From positions 1 through 29,064 of the forward strand of contig CAJBSR010000169.1 of NCBI GenBank assembly GCA_903958285.1: 29,064 bases of DNA. Direction: 5' to 3'. Made by a program: the position numbers and the translations under genes. The notes under the pieces are model-generated. The model worked only from the letters and a program-made list of their open reading frames with translations. It was not told where the DNA came from and did not search any database. Positions 7,758 through 14,842 of the stretch are shown here, in pieces (the stretch's first letter is position 1; every line of letters starts with the position of its first letter). The DNA comes from an uncultured Sphingomonadales bacterium. GTDB lineage: Bacteria > Pseudomonadota > Alphaproteobacteria > Sphingomonadales > Sphingomonadaceae.

Positions 7758-8167
7758 TGCCGCTTCATTTGTCGCGGGTGGCCTTTGGCGCCGCCGCCTT
7801 TGCTGATCTCGTCAACCGCATCGAAGCGAACCGCACAGGCAACACCGTGCGGCTGACCACGCGCTATCTGCCCAAGCGCCATGCCGAGATTCTGGAGGGC
7901 GGCTCGCTCTACTGGATCATCAAGCACCAGTTGGTCGGTCGTGCGCGCGTTTTGGGATTTGAAGATACGCCGGAAGGCCGCGTCAACATCGTGCTGGAGG
8001 CCAAGGTCATCCCCGTCAATCCGATGCCCCGCCGCGCGCATCAGGGCTGGCGTTATCTGGAAGACAAGGACGCTCCCGCCGATCTTGGTACCGTCCGCGA
8101 AGGCGAGGATGTATCCGACTTACCGCCGACACTGATGAGCGAACTCGCGGATTTGTCGCTAATTTGA
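7757..8167 (+). CDS. DUF1489 family protein
   Basis: 136 residues, matching the alphaproteobacterial DUF1489 family of unknown function: MPLHLSRVAFG at the start, LTTRYLPKRHAEIL, GGSLYWIIKHQLVGRARVL-type centre and a conserved HQGWRYL motif. It looks soluble, with no signal peptide or membrane helix. It overlaps mgtE by one base (TAATG) and so is probably translated by re-initiation after mgtE. Nothing in the sequence ties it to magnesium beyond that arrangement. It converges on the GIN-domain gene with only 24 bp between the stops and no obvious terminator there. Confidence 0.82.
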   Translation: MPLHLSRVAFGAAAFADLVNRIEANRTGNTVRLTTRYLPKRHAEILEGGSLYWIIKHQLVGRARVLGFEDTPEGRVNIVLEAKVIPVNPMPRRAHQGWRYLEDKDAPADLGTVREGEDVSDLPPTLMSELADLSLI

Positions 8168-8191
8168 GGAAGAGGCTCCCATCGGCGGAGG

Positions 8192-8896
8192 TTATTTCCC
8201 GCAGGTGACCTGTCCATTGCCGCCATTGTTCACGGTGCAAGCGGGCTTTCCCGACACAAGGACATTGCCGGTGCCGGTAGAGGTGATCTTTGCCGTACGT
8301 GTGGCCGCAAGATCGGCGTCGCCAGCGCTTTCCCATGTGACAGCAAGATCATCGACGGAGAGGGCGCCGCCCTTCACAGACCCTGCGCCACGACCGGTGA
8401 TCGAGGCGTTGCGCGCCTTTCCAGACAACGTCACTGTGCCAGTGCCAACGACACCGATGTCCATCCTGTCGGCCTGAACATTGGTGGCGGAAAGGCTACC
8501 GGAACCTTCCACGACAACCGCGACGCGCAGGCCCTTCATACCTGAGAGCGAGAGCGCGCCGCTGCCCGCAAGCGAGGCCTCTCTCAGCGCAGGCGCACGG
8601 ATAGTGATGACGGCAGGTGGCCCCTTATCTTCAGCGCCGCCAAAGTTCGTGCGGTCCAGCCGGATGAATAAGGTCTGGCCCTGCACGTCGAGCCGGACGC
8701 GATCGAGCGCGTCATTGCTGCCCTTGCCCCGTACGGTGGTCAACCGGTCCGCAATGACGTCAACACGGAACGGCCCGATCACGCGGATGCGTCGGAAGTC
8801 GGAGATGGAAAAGGTCCGCTCCGCAGCGCTGGCCTCAATCGGAACGGCGAACCCGGCGAGGAGGGCAAGGACGGCGAGGGGAAAGGCGCGGTTCAT
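8192..8896 (-). CDS. Exported GIN-domain (DUF2807) protein, first paralogue
   Basis: 234 residues. An N-terminal Sec signal peptide (about residues 1-24, AVLALLAGFAVPIEASA) is followed by a right-handed beta-helix-like GIN/DUF2807 domain. The domain shows repeated short strands rich in G/S/T such as LAGSGALSLSGMKG, VEGSGSLSATNVQ and VVGTGTVTLSG. The C-terminus carries a Cys pair (ACTVNNGGNGQVTCGK) likely to form a disulfide in the periplasm. Function of the family is unknown; it is commonly found in envelope-associated contexts. It lies 42 nt downstream of a paralogue on the same strand and is presumably co-transcribed from the promoter at 9706-9735. Confidence 0.85.
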   Translation of the reverse strand: MNRAFPLAVLALLAGFAVPIEASAAERTFSISDFRRIRVIGPFRVDVIADRLTTVRGKGSNDALDRVRLDVQGQTLFIRLDRTNFGGAEDKGPPAVITIRAPALREASLAGSGALSLSGMKGLRVAVVVEGSGSLSATNVQADRMDIGVVGTGTVTLSGKARNASITGRGAGSVKGGALSVDDLAVTWESAGDADLAATRTAKITSTGTGNVLVSGKPACTVNNGGNGQVTCGK

Positions 8897-8938
8897 GCCG
8901 GGGGTATGGAACCTGCTGCCGACAGGAGCAAGCCATCC

Positions 8939-9676
8939 CTATTCCCGCGCAACGCCGCAACGCACATCGCCGACGCCCGTCTTGCTGACGGCGCAGCGGG
9001 CAGGCCCGGCAATGTCGACATTGCCGACGCCCGAGAGTGTCCCCGTCGCGAGTTCGCTGGCGCTGGCAGAGATGTTTCCGGCCCCTGTGAGGTCCGCCGT
9101 CACTTCACGCGCGGTGAGCGCCACGGCGTCAATGCTGCCCGATCCGGTCAACTGGGCCTTTACAGTGTCGGCGACACCACGTAGCTTCAAGCTGCCGGCC
9201 CCTGTCAAGGTGAGGTCCACCGCCTTAGCGCGGCTATTGGCCACCGTCATGTCGCCAGAACCCGACAGGCGGGCAGCAAAGGCATCTTCCGGCGTCGCGC
9301 TGGAGATGTTTAAGTCACCCGCACCCGACAAGGTGGCCGCGCGGATCATGGGCAGCGTCACCGTGACCAGCGCTGATGCGCTCTTCGTGTCCCAACCGAT
9401 CTTCCACCCCTTGTCTTCCTTTTGGGCCACGATGAGCGTCGCCCCTTCGGTGCGGATATCGAGCCGGTCCAGCGCATGGGGCGCACCCGTGGCGGCGACA
9501 GCAAAGTCCCGCCCGTAAATGACATTCACATCGTCAGCCCCGCTGAGCGTGACCTGATCAAAGTCCTTAAGGGCGAACGTCCGCGTCTCATCCCGGCCTT
9601 GTTCGGCCTGACTATGGCCGCACCCGCCAAGCGTGAGGGTCACGGCCAAAAAGCCCACCAGAATTCCGTTTCGCAT
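8939..9676 (-). CDS. GIN-domain (DUF2807) lipoprotein, second paralogue
   Basis: 245 residues. The signal sequence MRNGILVGFLAVTLTLGGC has a lipobox (LGGC, Cys19), so it is probably a lipoprotein, unlike its soluble neighbour. The rest is a GIN domain with strand repeats (LSGADDVNVIYG, LSGAGDLNISS, LSGSGDMTVANS, LTGAGSLKLRG, LTGAGNISAS). The C-terminal Cys pair (RCAVSKTGVGDVRCG) is at the same place as in the first paralogue, supporting origin by duplication. Start is fixed by a perfect GAGGAGG 6 nt upstream. It is the promoter-proximal gene of the pair; a 20-bp palindrome overlaps its promoter. Confidence 0.87.
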   Translation of the reverse strand: MRNGILVGFLAVTLTLGGCGHSQAEQGRDETRTFALKDFDQVTLSGADDVNVIYGRDFAVAATGAPHALDRLDIRTEGATLIVAQKEDKGWKIGWDTKSASALVTVTLPMIRAATLSGAGDLNISSATPEDAFAARLSGSGDMTVANSRAKAVDLTLTGAGSLKLRGVADTVKAQLTGSGSIDAVALTAREVTADLTGAGNISASASELATGTLSGVGNVDIAGPARCAVSKTGVGDVRCGVARE

Positions 9677-9693
9677 GATCGTGCCTCCTCAAC

Positions 9694-9713
9694 TGTATTA
9701 CTATAATAATACA
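9694..9713. promoter_or_regulatory. Palindromic operator over the GIN promoter
   Basis: TGTATTA (9694-9700), spacer CTATAA, TAATACA (9707-9713): a perfect 7-bp inverted repeat with a 6-bp spacer. It overlaps the predicted -10 element of the GIN operon and lies 17 bp upstream of the start codon, an arrangement expected of a repressor site. The TGTA...TACA form is reminiscent of GntR/YtrA-type operators, but no such regulator gene is in the window. Confidence 0.6.
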
Positions 9714-9735
9714 CATGAACAGGCCGATGCGTCAA
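9706..9735 (-). promoter_or_regulatory. Promoter of the GIN operon
   Basis: On the minus strand: -35 TTGACG (9735-9730), 18-bp spacer, -10 TATTAT (9711-9706), close to the sigma-70 consensus. It begins immediately after the T-run of the carD terminator. The following leader carries the operator palindrome and GAGGAGG. Confidence 0.6.
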
Positions 9736-9738
9736 ACA

Positions 9739-9767
9739 AAAAGGGCGGCCAAATTGACCGCCCTTTT
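9739..9767. terminator. Bidirectional intrinsic terminator after carD
   Basis: AAAAGGGCGG (9739-9748) pairs with CCGCCCTTTT (9758-9767), with an inner CAA/TTG. On the minus strand, which carD uses, it is followed by TTTTTGTTTG. It separates carD from the GIN operon. Confidence 0.85.
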
Positions 9768-9795
9768 GCCCCTCGGGATCCTTGGATCGCGAAGC

Positions 9796-10329
9796 TTAGG
9801 CTTCAGCCGCAACCTTTTGATATTGCGGGGCGGCCTTCTTCAGGATCTCGATGATCTTGACGGCAGCTGCCTTTTCGTCGGTCTGTTCCATGGCCGCAAG
9901 CTCACGGGCAAGACGGCTTGTCGCGCCTTCAAAGATCTGGCGTTCGGAATAGCTCTGTTCCGGCGCATCTTCCGGACGGAACAGATCGCGGACCACTTCG
10001 GCAATCGACACAAGGTCGCCCGAGTTGATCTTCGCTTCATATTCCTGCGCACGGCGCGACCACATGGTGCGCTTGACCTTGGGCTTGCCCTTCAGGGTGA
10101 TGAGCGCTTCGTTCATCTGCTTGTCCGACGACAGCTTACGCATGCCGACGCTTTCCGCCTTGTTCGTGGGAACACGGAGCGTCATCTTTTCCTTTTCAAA
10201 GCGCAGAACATAGAGTTCCAGCTTCATACCGGCAATTTCAGAGCTCTGCAGTTCCACGACGCGGCCAACGCCATGCTTAGGGTAAACGACGTAATCGCCG
10301 ACGACGAAATTCAATGCGTTAGAAGACAT
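9796..10329 (-). CDS. carD: CarD-family RNA polymerase-binding regulator
   Basis: 177 residues. The N-terminal Tudor-like RNA polymerase interaction domain (CarD_CdnL_TRCF, about residues 1-70) includes GDYVVYPKHGVGRVVE and YVLRFEKEKMTLRVP. The helical C-terminal domain includes RRAQEYEAKINSGD, AEVVRDLF and SYSERQIFEGA. In other bacteria CarD/CdnL binds the beta subunit and stabilises open complexes at growth-related promoters, including rRNA promoters; this gene is expected to be highly expressed and possibly essential. Start ATG 10329 has GGAAAGG about 10 nt upstream. Two candidate promoters lie in the 268-bp region before it, and a strong terminator follows. Confidence 0.95.
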   Translation of the reverse strand: MSSNALNFVVGDYVVYPKHGVGRVVELQSSEIAGMKLELYVLRFEKEKMTLRVPTNKAESVGMRKLSSDKQMNEALITLKGKPKVKRTMWSRRAQEYEAKINSGDLVSIAEVVRDLFRPEDAPEQSYSERQIFEGATSRLARELAAMEQTDEKAAAVKIIEILKKAAPQYQKVAAEA

Positions 10330-10469
10330 TTACTGCGACCTTTCCAACCGATGTGCCCATTGAGACCTCGCAGGATGCGCGCGTCGGACGGAACGGCGAC
10401 GCAGAGTGCGCAAGGCTTTTGGTCTGGACAACTTTATCCGGGTGCGGGTGAACCCCGCTGTCGAGACGG

Positions 10470-10475
10470 AGTATA
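10470..10475 (-). promoter_or_regulatory. Extended -10 element, proximal carD promoter
   Basis: On the minus strand the sequence TG-T-TATACT is an extended -10 motif (TGnTATAAT type), about 140 bp before the carD start codon. The -35 region is weak (TGGCAT), as is usual for extended -10 promoters. Confidence 0.5.
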
Positions 10476-10556
10476 ACAGATTCGCAACAAAAATGCCAGC
10501 CTAGCTTCCTTTGTTACGCAGTGATGACGCAAATGGCGCTTCCAGACACCATTCAC

Positions 10557-10584
10557 GCTATAGAAAACACACTCTATCGATCAA
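10557..10584 (-). promoter_or_regulatory. Possible distal carD promoter
   Basis: On the minus strand TTGATC (10584-10579), 16-bp spacer, TATAGC (10562-10557). It sits just past the stop codon of the L,D-transpeptidase gene and points at carD. Confidence 0.35.
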
Positions 10585-10597
10585 CCAGTTGCGCGGA

Positions 10598-11971
10598 TCA
10601 GCCGACCGGGGCGGGCGCGACAACGGGTGCAACCGCCGCCGGTTCAACCCGAGGTCGGGCAAAAGCGGCGAGCACTGGCGCGTCCCGACCATAAAGATCA
10701 GGGAAGCTCTGCAACGCCTTACTGCCTGCGGTCGCCATGGTGAAATAGCCGATATGAACAGGGATCGATTCCTTGAACGGATATTTCTCCGTCTTGCCGG
10801 CACGGATCAGCGTGACGAGATCATCGGCGATCCGTTCCCGCACCGTCACGTCATCCAGCCGTTCGCCCGACTGGATCAGGCTCAGGAGAATGCCAAGTTC
10901 ATAGGCACGATCGGTGCGCAAGCAGCCATGGCTATAGGCGCGCGGATTGTTGGCAAAGAGCGTCTTGTTGGGCGTGTCGTGCAGAAAAATGGCTTCGCCA
11001 TTCGGCATGTCGATCTTCAATTGGCCGAGCGCAGCCGTCGGACCAGGCTTCTGAATGACCGACAACGTCTTGCCGGACCCCGTCCAGACATAACCGCGCG
11101 CGCGTGCCAGAGCCGGGTTACGCGCAATGAGCGGACCCACCTCTTGGCGAATGATGCTCTGCGGCAAGATCCAAGGCGGATGCACAACGATTCCCACGGC
11201 CTTGGCCGATAGCTGCGGCGTTGCCGTATCTTTCTTGCCAACGATGACACGATAGGCGGCAATGTTGCGGCCATAGGTGTTCACCCGCACCATATATTCC
11301 GGCACATTGGCCAGAACATGCTTTTCACCGAGCGTCTGCGGCATCCACCGCCACCGTTCCAGATTCACCCGCAACAGACCAATTTTGGCCGCGTCCGATG
11401 CAGGCGTCTTTGCAAGTTCCGCCTTCAGCGCGGCATAATCGGGGTGCTTGGGCTCCAACGCCGTCAATGCGCCGTCAATATCGTGTGATGCCAACGCTTT
11501 GGTCAGTGCAACGTGGATCGGCAGGGTGACCGCATCACTGTCAACGATCAACCATTGCACACGGGCTGCGCGCGGCGTCCGGCCGTCGCGCAGATCTGTT
11601 GCGAGCCGCGTGAAAATGCGCGTCGCGACATCGTTCAGCGCCACACCTTCACCGCCTGCGATCGCCGCTTGAAGCGCATCGGGTTCATAGTCCGCAACAA
11701 TAAGCCCGCGCTTTGCGACGGCACGAACAATGCCCAGAAGCTTGCTTGCGTCTGCAAGCGACCAAGCCGGCGCAAGCGGGGCAATCTCAGCAGGGGCTGC
11801 CGCTTCGGGAGACGGCAAAACTGGCGCCGGTAGGGGCGATGGCACCGGAGTCGGTGTTGCCTGAGTCACCGCAGGCGGGAGAATATTCTTCGGCGCCTGC
11901 TGCGCAAAAGTGGCCGTCGCTGCCATGAGAAGTGCGGGGACCAAGACGAACGCGTTCCGGACAAAAATCAT
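10598..11971 (-). CDS. YcbB/LdtD-type L,D-transpeptidase
   Basis: 457 residues. A signal peptide (MIFVRNAFVLVPALLMAATATFAQQ, broken here by cleavage near residue 23) leads into a Pro/Ala-rich linker (about 25-75). A scaffold domain follows, then the YkuD catalytic domain with IFLHDTPNKTLF and SHGCLRTDRAYELG; the nucleophile is about Cys350. Enzymes of this family form 3-3 crosslinks in periplasmic peptidoglycan or attach proteins to it. They resist most beta-lactams other than carbapenems. The start at 11971 is chosen because it exposes the signal peptide; a longer frame (to 12067) adds a non-signal-like leader. The C-terminal tail is again Pro/Ala-rich. Divergent from the EAL-domain gene. 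Confidence 0.93.
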   Translation of the reverse strand: MIFVRNAFVLVPALLMAATATFAQQAPKNILPPAVTQATPTPVPSPLPAPVLPSPEAAAPAEIAPLAPAWSLADASKLLGIVRAVAKRGLIVADYEPDALQAAIAGGEGVALNDVATRIFTRLATDLRDGRTPRAARVQWLIVDSDAVTLPIHVALTKALASHDIDGALTALEPKHPDYAALKAELAKTPASDAAKIGLLRVNLERWRWMPQTLGEKHVLANVPEYMVRVNTYGRNIAAYRVIVGKKDTATPQLSAKAVGIVVHPPWILPQSIIRQEVGPLIARNPALARARGYVWTGSGKTLSVIQKPGPTAALGQLKIDMPNGEAIFLHDTPNKTLFANNPRAYSHGCLRTDRAYELGILLSLIQSGERLDDVTVRERIADDLVTLIRAGKTEKYPFKESIPVHIGYFTMATAGSKALQSFPDLYGRDAPVLAAFARPRVEPAAVAPVVAPAPVG

Positions 11972-12214
11972 CTTCAATTTACCCTTGGCGACGAGCGGCC
12001 GCTGCAGCGCTCCAAATGCACGAAACCCACTGGGTCTGGCAAGGCCAGACATTTGCGGCATGAACATTCACAAGGCGGCGGCTGCCGACCCTTAGGTTTA
12101 CCGCCATTCTGACCCAAAACGGATTGATTAGGCACGATAATCGAGCAATATACGACAACAGGAAATTAACCACTTTGGGTTTATCTGGTCCAAACAAAAT
12201 GACCCGAGGCCCAA

Positions 12215-14494
12215 TTGCTCCACCTCGTTAAACAGTTTTGGACGACCCTGACCGGAAAGCGGAACCGCCCGCTTTTATGGGCGTTTGTCGCATGTCTGGT
12301 CGTCGCGGTGTTGGAAATTTCATCGCCGCTGGACGATGTGATGCGTGTTATGCGCAACCATGCGCGTGCCCATGACGCCAGCGGACAAATCGTCGTCGTC
12401 ACTATCGACAGTCCAACCGTCGCCGCGCACGGCGAATGGCCCTGGCCCCGCAACAAGGTGGCCGATCTTGTTGAACGTATTGATGCCGCGGGCGCCAAAC
12501 AGTTGGCCTTTGAACATGTCTTTGTGCCGACAGGCTCTGCAGACATGGACGCCACTTTGGCCAAGGCGTTTGGTCGCCTGCCGTTGAAACCACTCATCGG
12601 CGCCAATTTCGATAAGGATCCTGTGACGCATGAGCGCAGCTTCCAGAAGCCGGCGATGATCTTCGATAAAGTCGCCTCCACTGTAGGAATCCCACTCTAT
12701 TTCAACGGCTTTGGCCATGCCTGGCACGCGGCGTACAGCATGCAGGCTGAAGGCGAGGAGTTTCCGAGCCTCGCCGCGGCGATGGCCGGTGCCCAACGGA
12801 TGCACAACCGGCCGGATGTTATCATCGACTATTCCATTGACCCGCAATCAATCCCCCAGATCAGCGCTTTGCAAGTGATGGATGGCACTGCCGGATCTGC
12901 CTTGAAAGGCAAGACGGTGCTCGTTTCAACTGGCCGGTTTGCAGAGAATGTCCCCGGCGGAGAGCCTCTGCCCACCGCCCTGATCCACGTGACTGCTGCC
13001 GAAACCATGCGCCTCGGCCCCCAGACCAATCTGGGTTGGGTGCCGGGATTTGCATTTGCCGTGCTGTGCTCGCTGGTCCTGTGGTTCGGCCGGCGGCGCG
13101 TTGCCGCGGCTGTGGGCGTCGTTGCGGGCGGCACATTAATGTTCGGCCCAATCCTGCTTGAAGCCCGGAATATCTATGTGAATCCTGCACCGGGCTTGCT
13201 GCTTTGCACCTGTGTCCTCGTCATCAGAGCCTGGCGCAGTTACCGCCGCGGCGATGCCCGCGTAAACCCGCTAACGGGCCTGCCCAACCTGCTTGCCCTG
13301 AAAGAGCGTAAGAGCGCAGATGGCGATGCCGTCGTTGCTGTCCGGGTTAAAAACTATGCGGAACTTGTCGCCGCCCTCGCCCAGAATGAGGATGTTCTCG
13401 CAACGCAGATTGCAGCGCGGCTAAAGGCGGGCAACGCATCAACACTCTATCATGGTGATGACGGCATTTTCTGCTGGGTCGCCAACGGCGTCGCGCATGA
13501 CGAACTGTCCGACCAGTTGGAAGCGATCCACAGCTTCTTCCTGATGCCCGTCGCGGTCGGCAATTGGCAGGTCGACGTGTCCATAGCCTTTGGCATTGAA
13601 TCGGGCACGACGGCAGATCTCGGTTCCCGCTATGCAAGTGCACTTGTCGCGGCGGATGAGGCAGCTGCCGCTGGCCACCGCTGGAAATACTATGATCCCG
13701 CCCGTCTCAACGAGGCCGAATGGAATATGTCGCTGCTCGGTCGGCTTGATACGGCCATCGAAACCGGGGAAGTCTGGGTCGCCTATCAGCCTCAGATTGA
13801 CTTACGGACCGGGCAGGTCACAGGCGCTGAAGCGCTTGTGCGCTGGACACACCCGGAGCGGGGCTCTGTCTCTCCTGAAGAATTTATTTCGGTGGCCGAA
13901 GCCCATGGCCGCATCGACAAGCTGACCTATTTTGTTTTGGATCAGGCGCTGGCCATGGTTGCGGCCACCCATGGCCGCTTGGGTGTTGCCGTCAATTTGT
14001 CCGCCCAGATGTTCAGTCGGAAGGACTTTGTCCGCAAAGTGCAAGAGGCGCTGCGGCGCTACCGCGTGAAAGCAAGGATGCTGACCATCGAAATCACGGA
14101 GTCTGCCGCGGTCGAGAATGAGGCGGACATGTTCGCAACGGTCAACGCGTTGACCGCGCTTGGGGTGACCGTGTCTATCGACGATTATGGGACGGGCTAT
14201 TGCACGCTTGAATATCTCAAAACGATCAAAGCAACCGAACTCAAGATCGACCGGGGCTTTGTAGCTGCGATGGATCAGAGCCGGAGCGACCGCGTGCTCG
14301 TCAATGCGACGATCGAACTCGCCCATTCGCTTGGGCATAGCGTCGTGGCCGAAGGTGTCGAGACACTCGAAACACTCGATCTGCTCAAATCCATGGGCTG
14401 CGACAAGGCCCAAGGCTTCTTCATTTCGCGCCCCATGCCGCGTGAGGAGTTTTTCCAATTTGTCGACCGACAAGTGCGGCCCGAGGCGGCTTAG
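12215..14494 (+). CDS. CHASE2 sensor with degenerate GGDEF and intact EAL domain (c-di-GMP phosphodiesterase)
   Basis: 759 residues. An N-terminal membrane anchor (about 19-36) precedes a periplasmic CHASE2 domain (about 40-265, with IVVVTIDSPTV and GEWPWPRNKVADLV), three transmembrane helices (about 270-345), a GGDEF-like domain, and a C-terminal EAL domain. NPLTGLPN keeps the GGDEF front motif, but the GGDEF loop itself is replaced by HGDDG, so cyclase activity is unlikely. The EAL domain keeps the catalytic set: EAL (Glu539), VNLS, EITE, DDYGTGY (Asp656-657), KIDR and AEGVET (Glu713). It should hydrolyse cyclic di-GMP in response to an extracytoplasmic cue. The start codon is a TTG with GAGG about 7 nt upstream; no ATG or GTG precedes the first membrane helix in this frame. 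Confidence 0.92.
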   Translation: MLHLVKQFWTTLTGKRNRPLLWAFVACLVVAVLEISSPLDDVMRVMRNHARAHDASGQIVVVTIDSPTVAAHGEWPWPRNKVADLVERIDAAGAKQLAFEHVFVPTGSADMDATLAKAFGRLPLKPLIGANFDKDPVTHERSFQKPAMIFDKVASTVGIPLYFNGFGHAWHAAYSMQAEGEEFPSLAAAMAGAQRMHNRPDVIIDYSIDPQSIPQISALQVMDGTAGSALKGKTVLVSTGRFAENVPGGEPLPTALIHVTAAETMRLGPQTNLGWVPGFAFAVLCSLVLWFGRRRVAAAVGVVAGGTLMFGPILLEARNIYVNPAPGLLLCTCVLVIRAWRSYRRGDARVNPLTGLPNLLALKERKSADGDAVVAVRVKNYAELVAALAQNEDVLATQIAARLKAGNASTLYHGDDGIFCWVANGVAHDELSDQLEAIHSFFLMPVAVGNWQVDVSIAFGIESGTTADLGSRYASALVAADEAAAAGHRWKYYDPARLNEAEWNMSLLGRLDTAIETGEVWVAYQPQIDLRTGQVTGAEALVRWTHPERGSVSPEEFISVAEAHGRIDKLTYFVLDQALAMVAATHGRLGVAVNLSAQMFSRKDFVRKVQEALRRYRVKARMLTIEITESAAVENEADMFATVNALTALGVTVSIDDYGTGYCTLEYLKTIKATELKIDRGFVAAMDQSRSDRVLVNATIELAHSLGHSVVAEGVETLETLDLLKSMGCDKAQGFFISRPMPREEFFQFVDRQVRPEAA

Positions 14495-14531
14495 GAAAAT
14501 TAAACTCTTGTAAACCATATTGGCTGAATCC

Positions 14532-14586
14532 AATCTTCTCCTTGTCACCGGTTCCCCCGGTGGCTGTGTGTGACAAGGGGAAGATT
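14532..14586 (+). promoter_or_regulatory. 17-bp hairpin enclosing the ribosome binding site
   Basis: Bases 14532-14548 pair without interruption with 14570-14586 (17 pairs, one G-U at 14539/14579), leaving a 21-nt loop. The 3' arm contains AAGGGGAAG, the ribosome binding site of the next reading frame, and the arm ends on the base before its ATG. A smaller hairpin, CACCGG/CCGGTG (14546-14551 with 14557-14562), competes for three bases of the 5' arm. ATTGG/CCAAT (14519-14523 with 14530-14534) competes for its first bases. This looks like translational gating (thermometer-like or fold-back protection against read-through) rather than a terminator, because no T-run follows on either strand. Confidence 0.72.
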
Positions 14587-14670
14587 ATGAAGACGACGAC
14601 AACGGCGCGCCCCGCCCCGACCAAAGGTTTTTGGGACTGGGTCATGGGTGGCGGCTGGAAGAACGGCTAA
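14587..14670 (+). CDS. Trp-rich 27-residue peptide with hairpin-gated translation
   Basis: Short frame with a very good ribosome binding site (AAGGGGAAG, 3-11 nt upstream of the ATG) and a TAA stop. The peptide has a Thr/Pro/Ala-rich, basic N-terminal half (MKTTTTARPAPTKG) and an aromatic, Gly-rich C-terminal half (FWDWVMGGGWKNG) with three Trp. It is too short and polar for a membrane-spanning helix but could lie on a membrane surface or bind a protein partner. The unit appears complete: leader hairpin, coding region, and intrinsic terminator within about 210 bp. It lies between the EAL gene (93 bp upstream, same strand) and the convergent beta-lactamase gene. I do not recognise a family. 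A weak promoter TTGTAA-N17-CAATCT (14508-14536) is possible. Confidence 0.55.
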   Translation: MKTTTTARPAPTKGFWDWVMGGGWKNG

Positions 14671-14701
14671 GCCTGAAAAGGCTAGCTATTCAGCCACTTT
14701 T

Positions 14702-14741
14702 GAAGGGCTTCGTGCTTCGGCGCGGGGCCCTTCTTCCATTT
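14702..14741 (+). terminator. Intrinsic terminator with UUCG tetraloop
   Basis: Bases 14702-14715 pair with 14720-14733 (14 pairs, wobbles included) around a C(UUCG)G tetraloop, then TTCCATTT. A smaller AGCCT-GAAA-AGGCT hairpin at 14670-14683 precedes it, overlapping the peptide's stop codon. Confidence 0.75.
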
Positions 14742-14818
14742 GGATCGAGCAAGCCGCCGGTGCAGTGATCATCTGTTTGTATGAACTCGACACGACCACA
14801 ATTTGCCTGCGAGTGGCG

Positions 14819-14842
14819 CCGAATCAGGAACGCTTGATTCGG
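14819..14842. terminator. Hairpin at the 3' end of the beta-lactamase gene
   Basis: CCGAATCA (14819-14826) and TGATTCGG (14835-14842) form a perfect 8-bp stem containing the TGA stop of the beta-lactamase gene. There is no T-run on the minus strand, so it may protect the 3' end or act with another factor rather than terminate alone. Confidence 0.35.

Noticed and set aside
14532..14586. The 17-bp inverted repeat as a terminator for the EAL gene or as a transposon end
   Set aside because: No T-run on either strand, no transposase or target duplication; its 3' arm coincides exactly with a ribosome binding site.
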